Shown: in pieces, positions 7,336 to 13,336 of the stretch | How the letters are laid out: every line of letters begins with the position of its first letter | Position numbering within the stretch: position 1 is the first letter of the stretch | NCBI GenBank assembly: GCA_030840545.1 | Contig: JAVEEH010000239.1 | Coordinates: 1-13,336, forward strand | Reading direction: 5' to 3' | Length of the DNA: 13,336 nt | From: Frankiaceae bacterium | Lineage (GTDB): Bacteria > Actinomycetota > Actinomycetes > JAFAQI01 | Made by a program: the position numbers and the translations under genes | Notes under the pieces: generated by a model | Seen by the model: only the letters and a program-made list of their open reading frames with translations | Told to the model about the DNA's origin: nothing | The model's database searches: none

Positions 7336-7341
7336 CGCGGC

Positions 7342-8001
7342 ATGGCTGACACCTACACCGGCAAGGTCGCCGTCGGCGGGCCCGCCGAGACCCGTGACTC
7401 CGGGCCGCTGACCATCACCAAGATCGCGGTCGGGCCGATGGACAACAACGCCTACTTCCTGCGCTGTGCGGCCTCCGGCGCGGTCCTCCTCATCGACGCC
7501 GCCAACGAGCCGGACCGGTTGCTCGCGACTCTCGGCGACGACCGGCTCGGCCGCATCGTCACGACGCACCAGCACTTCGACCACTGGCAGGGGCTGCCGG
7601 AGATGTTCGCGGCCACCGGCGCGCCGGTGACCGCTCACCCGGCGGACGCCGGCGCCCTGCCGGTGCAGGTCACGGACCTGGTCGAGGACGGCGACACCGT
7701 CAACGTGGGCGACTGCGAGCTGTCCGTCATCCACCTGGTGGGACACACGCCTGGCTCGATCGCGCTCCTCTACCAAGGTCCGGACCGGCCGCACCTGTTC
7801 ACCGGCGACTGCCTGTTCCCCGGTGGCGTCGGCAACACCGAGAAGGACCCGGACCGGTTCGCCTCGTTGATCAACGACGTCTCGACGAATGTGTTCGACC
7901 GGCTGCCGGACGAGACGTGGGTCTATCCGGGGCACGGCGGCGACACGACGCTGGGAGCGGAGCGACCGCATCTGCAGGAGTGGCGCGACCGGGGCTGGTG
8001 A
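7342..8001 (+). CDS. MBL-fold metallo-hydrolase (glyoxalase II-like)
   Basis: The 219-residue protein has the full metal-ligand set of the metallo-beta-lactamase fold: H76-x-H78-x-D80-H81 (THQHFDHW), H135 in GHTPGS, D156 in FTGDCLF and H198 in PGHG. These bind two metal ions that activate water for hydrolysis of a thioester or similar bond, as in hydroxyacylglutathione hydrolase. The true substrate is unknown, and actinobacteria generally lack glutathione. There is no signal peptide, so it is cytoplasmic. The ATG at 7342 lacks a ribosome site and is probably leaderless. In M. tuberculosis a similar gene (Rv1637c) lies divergent from uvrA (Rv1638). Here the same orientation is kept, but a glycosyltransferase gene lies between them. 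The gene may end its own transcript, since an 85-base gap follows before the next start. Confidence 0.9.
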   Translation: MADTYTGKVAVGGPAETRDSGPLTITKIAVGPMDNNAYFLRCAASGAVLLIDAANEPDRLLATLGDDRLGRIVTTHQHFDHWQGLPEMFAATGAPVTAHPADAGALPVQVTDLVEDGDTVNVGDCELSVIHLVGHTPGSIALLYQGPDRPHLFTGDCLFPGGVGNTEKDPDRFASLINDVSTNVFDRLPDETWVYPGHGGDTTLGAERPHLQEWRDRGW

Positions 8002-8076
8002 GGCAATCGGGCGATTCCGGTCACCCGGCGCTTCGGGCGCGCCTAGGCTCCGACGTATCTGCGGTTTCACCATGTC

Positions 8077-8082
8077 GAGGAG
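8077..8082 (+). promoter_or_regulatory. Ribosome-binding site deciding the start at 8087
   Basis: GAGGAG lies four bases before the ATG at 8087 and is the clearest Shine-Dalgarno sequence in the window. It falls inside the reading frame of the alternative ATG at 8072, which has no such site. This favours the shorter product, whose signal peptide then begins with the usual basic residues (MIRSKR). Confidence 0.65.
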
Positions 8083-8086
8083 CCCG

Positions 8087-9988
8087 ATGATCAGGTCGAA
8101 GAGACTGGCTGCGTCTGCCGCAGCCGTCAGCATCCTCACGGCGGCGCCACTCGCGCTGTCCGTGGCCAGTGGCAGCACCGCCTCCCTGGCGACCGCCTCC
8201 AGTGCGGTGCGCGTGACCGTCCACCACGTCGGCACCGCCAAGATGGCACCGGCCGGCGCCTCCTCCGGTGAGCTGCGACCGCCCGGCGCGGACGACGTCG
8301 CCGCCACCGTCAAGGCGGTCGCGAATCGCAGCCCGCACTCCCACGCCAGGTCGACGCGAGGCACGCCACCACCCTCGGGGATCAGCCCCACCCAGACGCT
8401 CGGCGTCACCAACGGCAACTCCGGCTGGCAGGGCATCAACCACTACACCCAGCGCACCACCGACGGCGGTAACCAGTGGTCGCTGGTCCCGCCGGACCAG
8501 GGCCTGTGCGCGGGAGCCGGACAGGTCGTCGAAGCCGTCAACAACGCGGTGCAGGTCTACAACACGAACGGCACGCCCGCCGGTGCTCTCATCTCCGTCA
8601 ACCAGTTCTACTGGCAGGACCACGAGGTCGTCCGCGGCTCACCGACAGTGGCCAGCCCGCACCAGATGGGTGACCCGAGCTGCGTCTACGACGCGGCCGC
8701 CAACCGCTTCTTCATGACCGTCTATGACGCTGTCTCCGACTCGGCCGGCAACCCGACGGGGCCGTCGTTCGTCGACATCGCGGTGAGCCCCGCGGGCACG
8801 GCGCTCGGACAGTGGAGCATCTACCAGCTCGACACCACGAACGACGGCACCGACGGCACGCCGTCACGGCCCAACTGCCCGTGCTTCGCCGACTACCCGC
8901 ACATCGGCACGGACGCGAACGGCTTCTACATCACGACGAACGAGTACCCGTCCTTCGGTCCCGGCTCCAACGGTGCCGTGGTCTACGCCATCGACAAGAC
9001 CGCGCTCGCGGCCGGCTCCGCGACCATCCCGGGCGCGATGATGGACACCAGGCGACAGGACTTCTACCAGGGTCAGTACTACGACGGCTTCACTCTCGCC
9101 CCGGCCCTGTCGAGCGGCACCAGCTATGCGCCGAACACGATGTACTTCCTGAGCTCGGACTCCTGGTCGGGCGACAACCCGATCGTGTCGAGCCAGATCC
9201 TGGTGTGGTCGATCGCCAACACCGGGCTCGTGCACAGCAACCCGAGCCAGCTGCACCTGACGCACACGACAGTTCCGGTGAACGCCTACTTCCCGCCACC
9301 GGCGTCCGACCAGAAGGCGGGCTCGGTGCCACTCGCTGACTGCCTCAACCTGACGGCCTGCTCGAAGGCGGTGCTCGGTACGCCGGACAAGTACAAGGAG
9401 TCCGAGTTCGCCTTCGACAGCTCCGACACCCGGATGCTGCAGAGCGCCTACGCGAACGGCAAGCTGTGGGGAGCGCTCGACACAGCCGTGGACATCGGTG
9501 GGGTGACCAAGGCAGGAGTTGCCTACTACGTGGTCAATCCCACCGCCAACACGTTGGTCAAGCAGGGCACCCTCGCCGTGCCGAACGCCAACATCACCTA
9601 TCCGGCACTCGGCGTCACCTCCGCGGGCCACGCGGTCATGGCGCTCAGCCTGAGCGGCACGAACTACTTCCCGTCAGCCGCCTACGTGACGTTGAACGAC
9701 GGGGCCAGCAGCCCCGCCTCCAACGTGCAGGTCGTCGGCGCCGGGCTGGGGCCGGATGACGACTTCAGCGGTTACAAGGGCTTCCTCTACAACCGCCCGC
9801 GCTGGGGCGACTACGGCGCAGCCAGCGTCGTCGGCGGCAAGGTGTGGATCGCGAGCGAGTACATCGCCCAGACCTGCACCTTGGCGCAGTACGAGACCGA
9901 CACGGCGGCATCGCCGTTCGGCACGTGCGGGAAGACGCGCACAGTGCTGGCGAACTGGTCGACCCACGTGACGTCAGTCACGCCCTAG
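8087..9988 (+). CDS. Large secreted protein of unknown function, probable beta-propeller
   Basis: The 633-residue product starts with a Sec signal peptide (MIRSKRLAAS, then an Ala/Leu-rich core to about residue 27). A low-complexity Ala/Ser/Pro/His linker runs to about residue 100. The remainder is rich in Gly, Asn, Asp, Tyr and Trp with repeated strand-like blocks such as DPSCVYDAAANRFFMTVYD, HIGTDANGFYITTNEY and RPRWGDYGAASVVGGKVWIASEY. These resemble sialidase-type or other extracellular beta-propeller blades. About eight cysteines in the mature part (for example NCPCF and LADCLNLTACSK) suggest disulfides. No catalytic motif is recognised. ATG 8087 is chosen because GAGGAG (8077-8082) lies four bases upstream; ATG 8072 is a possible longer start. 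A TAGGCT hexamer at 8044-8049 could be a -10. The gene ends in front of a strong stem-loop. I recall similar unnamed secreted proteins but cannot assign a function. Confidence 0.85.
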   Translation: MIRSKRLAASAAAVSILTAAPLALSVASGSTASLATASSAVRVTVHHVGTAKMAPAGASSGELRPPGADDVAATVKAVANRSPHSHARSTRGTPPPSGISPTQTLGVTNGNSGWQGINHYTQRTTDGGNQWSLVPPDQGLCAGAGQVVEAVNNAVQVYNTNGTPAGALISVNQFYWQDHEVVRGSPTVASPHQMGDPSCVYDAAANRFFMTVYDAVSDSAGNPTGPSFVDIAVSPAGTALGQWSIYQLDTTNDGTDGTPSRPNCPCFADYPHIGTDANGFYITTNEYPSFGPGSNGAVVYAIDKTALAAGSATIPGAMMDTRRQDFYQGQYYDGFTLAPALSSGTSYAPNTMYFLSSDSWSGDNPIVSSQILVWSIANTGLVHSNPSQLHLTHTTVPVNAYFPPPASDQKAGSVPLADCLNLTACSKAVLGTPDKYKESEFAFDSSDTRMLQSAYANGKLWGALDTAVDIGGVTKAGVAYYVVNPTANTLVKQGTLAVPNANITYPALGVTSAGHAVMALSLSGTNYFPSAAYVTLNDGASSPASNVQVVGAGLGPDDDFSGYKGFLYNRPRWGDYGAASVVGGKVWIASEYIAQTCTLAQYETDTAASPFGTCGKTRTVLANWSTHVTSVTP

Positions 9989-10000
9989 GTAGCCACGTAG

Positions 10001-10045
10001 CAGCAGCAGGCCCCGGCAACAGACATGCTGCCGGGGCCTGCGCTG
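10001..10045. terminator. Strong stem-loop between convergent genes, probable bidirectional terminator
   Basis: A perfect 13-bp stem pairs GCAGGCCCCGGCA (10006-10018) with TGCCGGGGCCTGC (10029-10041) around a 10-base loop. A further 4 bp (CAGC 10001-10004 with GCTG 10042-10045) continue the stem past one bulged A. It fills most of the 69-base gap between the secreted-protein gene and the convergent double-SDR gene, so it can end transcripts from both sides. A moderately T-rich stretch (GTGTTGTCGTTCGTT) follows on the plus strand. There is no clean U-tract, as is usual in GC-rich actinobacteria. Confidence 0.85.
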
Positions 10046-10057
10046 TGTTGTCGTTCG

Positions 10058-12034
10058 TTACCAGTGAACGCCGGGAAGCAGTCGCACGATCGCCTGTGCG
10101 CCACGGCTGAGTGACACCTGGTCGTCACCGCCCGCTGCCTTGGAGTCGGGGAACACCCGGTAGGCCACGTGCAGCAACGCATCGACGACCTTCGGGGTGA
10201 GTGCATAGGACACGACGCCGAACGTGCCCAGCCGGGTGCCGAGATGCTTCGGCCGCTCGGTCAGCGCGCGCACGACCATGCCCGCCGCATCCTCCGGCGT
10301 CAGCGTCGGGAATGCGTCGTAGATCCGTGTCGGCCGGATCATCGGAGTGCGCACGAGCGGCATGTGGATCGTCGTGTAGGTCACCCCGTCGCCGTAGGTC
10401 TCCGACGCGACCACTCGACTGAACGCGTCGAGCGCTGCCTTGGAGGCGACGTACGCCGAGAACCGCGGCGGTGCGGTCTGCACGCCGATCGACGAGACGT
10501 TGACGACGTGGCCGAAGCGGCGTTCGGTCATGTGTGGGAGCAGCGCCAGGATCATCCGCACGGCGGCGAAGTAGTTGAGTGACATCGTCCGCTCGTAGTC
10601 ATGCATGCGGTCGTAGGACAGCTGCACGGAGCGACGGATCGAACGCCCGGCATTGTTCACCAGAGCGTCGATGCCGCCCGGATGGTCGGCGACCATCTGC
10701 TTGACGGTTGCCGCGACCGCCTCGGTGTCGGTGATGTCGCAGGGGTAGGAGTGGGCCGTCCCGCCCGCTGCCTCGATCTCGGCTTTGACCTCGTCGAGCT
10801 TGTCCGCACTGCGGGCGACGAGCAACGGGACGCCACGGCGGGACGCCACGGCGAGCGCCGTGGCCCGTCCGATGCCGGACGACGCGCCGGTGATGACGAC
10901 GGTGCGGCCGTCGAGGGCACCGCCCGGTCGGGGTCGACGGGCCCGCGCGGGGTCGAGGTGGGCCTCCCAGTGCTGCCACAGCGCCGCGGCGTAGTCGTCG
11001 AGTGCCGGCAGCTCGACGCCGCTGCCGGCCAGCTCCTGCTGGGTGCGGGTCGAGTCGAAGACCGACGGGAACGTCATGTGCGGCACGACCTCCGGCGGGA
11101 CGGCCAACCGGTCGAGCAGCACGTTGCGCGCACCGGTCACGCCCGGCAGCCGCTGGGCCAAGGACAGGAGGCGGATGGCCGGCGCGACGACACGACGGTC
11201 GACCGGGAGGGCGACCGGCGGCGCGCCCGCCGCCCGGGCGAACGCGTTGACGACATCGAGCAGCCGTTGCGGCTCGGGGGCGACCAGATGGAAGGCGCGG
11301 CCGTCGAGGTCGGGCCGGTGGATGAGGGTGTCCATGGCTGCGGCCACGAAGTCGACCGGCACGACGTTGGTGTCGCCGAGGTCCGGCCCGACGACGGGCA
11401 ACCAGGACGGCAGCGCTGCGAGTCGCGACAGCGCGGGGAAGAAGTAGTAGGGACCGTCGACCTTGTCCATCGCACCGGTCTGCGAATGGCCGACGACGAT
11501 GGCCGGCCGGTAGACGCGCCAGGGCACCTCGGTCTGGTCGCGCACCAGGCGCTCGGCCTCGAACTTGGTCGCGTGATAGGCCGAGGGCAGCCGCTGCCCC
11601 TCGTCGAACATCGCCTCGGTGAACGTGCCCGGGTGCTCTCCGGCGACCGCGACGGACGACACGTGGTGGAAGCAGCCGGCCCGAAGGTCCGCTGCCAGTG
11701 CGAGCGCCTCCTGGGTGCCGCCGACGTTCACCTGCTGGTTGGTCTGCGCGTCGGCCGTCATGTCATACAGCGCCGCGAGATGCACCACATGGTCGACGGT
11801 GCCGCGCAGCCGGTCACGGTCCGCGGACGAGACCCCGAGCAGTGGGTCGGTCAGGTCGCCGACGACCGGTTCGAGCCGGCCCAGGTCGGGCCAGCCGGCC
11901 GTCAACGCGTCGAGCTTCGACAGCGACCCGCGCCGCACCAGCAGCAGCACCTCGGCGTCAGGGCGGGCGAGCAGTCGTTCGACCAGATGGCGCCCGAGGA
12001 AGCCGGTGCCACCGGTCACGAGATAGGTCGTCAC
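10058..12034 (-). CDS. Double short-chain dehydrogenase, AcrA1-like probable fatty acyl-CoA reductase
   Basis: The 658-residue protein joins two Rossmann enzymes. The N-terminal extended SDR / NAD_binding_4 domain (about 1-365) has TGGTGFLG (7-14), a catalytic Ser at 126/127 and Y153-x3-K157; this domain type reduces acyl thioesters. The C-terminal classical SDR (about 375-625) has TGASSGIG (382-389), NNAG (460-463), N487, S514/S515 and Y528-x3-K532. Both active sites look intact. The layout and length match mycobacterial AcrA1 (Rv3391) and two-domain bacterial fatty acyl-CoA reductases, which make fatty aldehyde or alcohol. That role is inferred from architecture. The GTG start has GAGGA about 10 bases upstream, a rather long spacing. 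The gene follows the acetyltransferase by 38 bases in the same direction, so an operon is likely, and it ends against the stem-loop at 10001-10045. Confidence 0.88.
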   Translation of the reverse strand: MTTYLVTGGTGFLGRHLVERLLARPDAEVLLLVRRGSLSKLDALTAGWPDLGRLEPVVGDLTDPLLGVSSADRDRLRGTVDHVVHLAALYDMTADAQTNQQVNVGGTQEALALAADLRAGCFHHVSSVAVAGEHPGTFTEAMFDEGQRLPSAYHATKFEAERLVRDQTEVPWRVYRPAIVVGHSQTGAMDKVDGPYYFFPALSRLAALPSWLPVVGPDLGDTNVVPVDFVAAAMDTLIHRPDLDGRAFHLVAPEPQRLLDVVNAFARAAGAPPVALPVDRRVVAPAIRLLSLAQRLPGVTGARNVLLDRLAVPPEVVPHMTFPSVFDSTRTQQELAGSGVELPALDDYAAALWQHWEAHLDPARARRPRPGGALDGRTVVITGASSGIGRATALAVASRRGVPLLVARSADKLDEVKAEIEAAGGTAHSYPCDITDTEAVAATVKQMVADHPGGIDALVNNAGRSIRRSVQLSYDRMHDYERTMSLNYFAAVRMILALLPHMTERRFGHVVNVSSIGVQTAPPRFSAYVASKAALDAFSRVVASETYGDGVTYTTIHMPLVRTPMIRPTRIYDAFPTLTPEDAAGMVVRALTERPKHLGTRLGTFGVVSYALTPKVVDALLHVAYRVFPDSKAAGGDDQVSLSRGAQAIVRLLPGVHW

Positions 12035-12072
12035 GCGGCTATTGTCCTCATGCCCGCAAGGGCGGTTGCCCG

Positions 12073-13272
12073 CTAGAAGTAGTCGAGCAGCCCCGACGGC
12101 CCGCCGGAGCCCAGCAGCGCGTCCAACCCCGCGTCATCGGCGGCGTCCCCGCCGCGGAGGAATCCCGCCTGCCGCAGCTGCGCGGCTCGGGCCGAGCCGC
12201 ACCACAGCAGCGACCAGCCGCGGACGTCGAGCACCGCGGCCGGTTCCCCCGCCGCCGGCTCGAGTCGCCCGGAACCGTCCTCGAGGGTCAGTCGCCACCC
12301 CCCGTCGTTACCACCGAGCAGCGGGTCGACGAGCCGGAACGCCACTGAGCCGGCGACCCCCGCCGGCCAGCCGCGGGCCGCCACGGCGGCGGCGACGTCG
12401 AGGGGCCGGTGCATCCAGACGTCGACGCGGTGCTCGCGGGTCCGCTCGAGCGGCAGCCGGGCGGTGACGGCGTCGACCCACGGAGGCAGCCGGAACCGCA
12501 CGGTCGGCGCGACGCTGACCCAGCCACCGAGGGAGGCCAGCAACGCGAGCGCTGCGTCGCCGGTGAGCGCCAGGCAGTCCGGCACGGTGATGACGGAGCT
12601 GTCGTCGTAACCGCGGCCGCGTTGCCACGAGGCATATCCGACGAGCGCACCGCCGGCGTCCTCAGCGAGGGTGATGCCGTCGATGCCGTCGGGCAGGGTC
12701 CCGTCCGTGGGGTCGGCAAACAGGCCACCGTGCCGAGTCAGCAGGCCGTTGCCGGCGCGCCCGATCTCGGCGTAGACCGCGCGCACCGCGGGGAGGTCGC
12801 CGGCGTCGGCAGGTCGTAGCCGGACGCCCGCGGGCGCGGCACCCCGGGGAAGCAGGGCGGTCGGTACGTCGACGTCGCGCATCACGCCGCAGGCTTCGAA
12901 GCCGAGCGAGCGGTAGACGGCGGTCGATGTGCAGAACAACGCGGCCACCACGGCACCGCGGTCGCGGGCACCCTCCAACAGCGCCGTCATGACCGACCTG
13001 GTCGCACCGCGCCCGCGCTGCTCGGGTTCGACCGCGACCCCGGCCACGCCGCTGGCCGGGACGACCCGGCCGCCCCACCACTGGTCGTGCCGGAGGTCGG
13101 TGGCCTTGGCGACCAGCCGCCCCGACTCGTCGAACCCGCCCCAGCGCACGAGGCACCCGTCGAGGTCCGGCCGATGCGCCGGGGGCGTCTGCTGGGTCGA
13201 CCCGAACGCCAGCCGGCCGAGCTGCCAGGCGGCGTCGAGATCGGCTTGCTCGAGCCGGCGGATGTCGAGCAC
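12073..13272 (-). CDS. Eis-like GNAT N-acetyltransferase with sterol-carrier-type C-terminal domain
   Basis: The 399-residue protein is close to the length of M. tuberculosis Eis (about 402) and shares its plan: a first GNAT domain, a second degenerate GNAT-like region (about 145-285) and a C-terminal SCP2-like domain (about 290-399). The acetyl-CoA loop is clear in VAGVAVEPEQRGRGATRSVM (76-95, with QRGRGA at 85-90). Y120 in STAVYRSLGFE matches the catalytic Tyr126 of Eis. The protein ends in Phe, as Eis does, where the free C-terminal carboxylate acts as the general base. Eis acetylates several amines of aminoglycosides and Lys residues; the natural substrate here is unknown. GTG 13272 gives MLDIRRLEQADLDAAW, a normal GNAT opening, but no ribosome site is seen. 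Expression is probably shared with the double-SDR gene 38 bases downstream. Confidence 0.88.
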   Translation of the reverse strand: MLDIRRLEQADLDAAWQLGRLAFGSTQQTPPAHRPDLDGCLVRWGGFDESGRLVAKATDLRHDQWWGGRVVPASGVAGVAVEPEQRGRGATRSVMTALLEGARDRGAVVAALFCTSTAVYRSLGFEACGVMRDVDVPTALLPRGAAPAGVRLRPADAGDLPAVRAVYAEIGRAGNGLLTRHGGLFADPTDGTLPDGIDGITLAEDAGGALVGYASWQRGRGYDDSSVITVPDCLALTGDAALALLASLGGWVSVAPTVRFRLPPWVDAVTARLPLERTREHRVDVWMHRPLDVAAAVAARGWPAGVAGSVAFRLVDPLLGGNDGGWRLTLEDGSGRLEPAAGEPAAVLDVRGWSLLWCGSARAAQLRQAGFLRGGDAADDAGLDALLGSGGPSGLLDYF

Positions 13273-13336
13273 CCGCGCAGTCTCGCAGCCCTCTGCCGTG
13301 GCCGCGACCGGGAAACGGCGGAGCCGCCCTGCGCGG

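Noticed and set aside
8027..8043. Small hairpin GGCGC / GCGCC after the MBL hydrolase gene.
   Set aside because: The stem has only 5 bp with a 7-base loop in very GC-rich DNA and no T-tract, which is not enough to call a terminator.
7889..8086. Open frame extending the secreted protein upstream into the MBL hydrolase gene.
   Set aside because: It overlaps the 3' end of the hydrolase. The GAGGAG site and signal peptide place the start at 8087.
10601..12076. A 491-codon open frame on the plus strand opposite the double-SDR gene.
   Set aside because: Its composition is that of a GC-rich shadow frame, and the minus strand carries both complete SDR motif sets.
13298..13336. Possible start (GTG) of a plus-strand gene running out of the window.
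   Set aside because: Only 13 codons are visible, with no ribosome site or recognisable sequence.

Overview
This window is ordinary-looking chromosomal DNA from a GC-rich actinobacterium. The evidence is very high third-position G/C, frequent GTG starts (six of eight complete genes), an SOS box of the mycobacterial/Bacillus LexA type (TCGAAC-N4-GTTCGA), a DUF222/13E12-type HNH protein, an Eis-like acetyltransferase and a two-domain AcrA1-like reductase. The genus cannot be fixed from sequence alone. No rRNA, tRNA, CRISPR array, insertion sequence or phage gene was seen.

Layout. Positions 1-111 hold the last codons of a gene that enters from the left, probably encoding a membrane-anchored protein. 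A near-consensus promoter with an embedded, perfect LexA box then drives a DUF222-HNH nuclease-like gene (196-1674), apparently as a leaderless mRNA. A secreted CocE/NonD-type serine hydrolase (1743-3416, +) follows 68 bp later. It runs tail-to-tail into uvrA (3413-6355, -), and the two stop codons share a single CTAG. Upstream of uvrA and in its direction, 15 bp away, lies a GT-A type glycosyltransferase (6371-7309, -). It is divergent, across only 32 bp, from an MBL-fold hydrolase (7342-8001, +). Next is a large secreted protein of unknown function, probably a beta-propeller (8087-9988, +). A 13-bp perfect stem-loop then separates it from a convergent two-gene set: an Eis-like GNAT acetyltransferase (12073-13272, -) and a fused double short-chain dehydrogenase, probably a fatty acyl-CoA reductase (10058-12034, -). 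The last 64 bases (13273-13336) are the upstream region of the acetyltransferase, with no gene I can support.

How the genes relate. Two unconnected genes have a DNA-damage theme: uvrA (nucleotide excision repair) and the HNH gene under an SOS box. No SOS box is visible immediately upstream of uvrA or of the glycosyltransferase before it. In mycobacteria an MBL hydrolase sits divergently next to uvrA (Rv1637c/Rv1638), so the glycosyltransferase looks like an insertion into that pair. The double-SDR and acetyltransferase genes probably form a small operon. I see no convincing multi-gene novel system. The best leads are the SOS-controlled leaderless HNH gene, the unclassified secreted protein, and the glycosyltransferase lodged at the uvrA locus.
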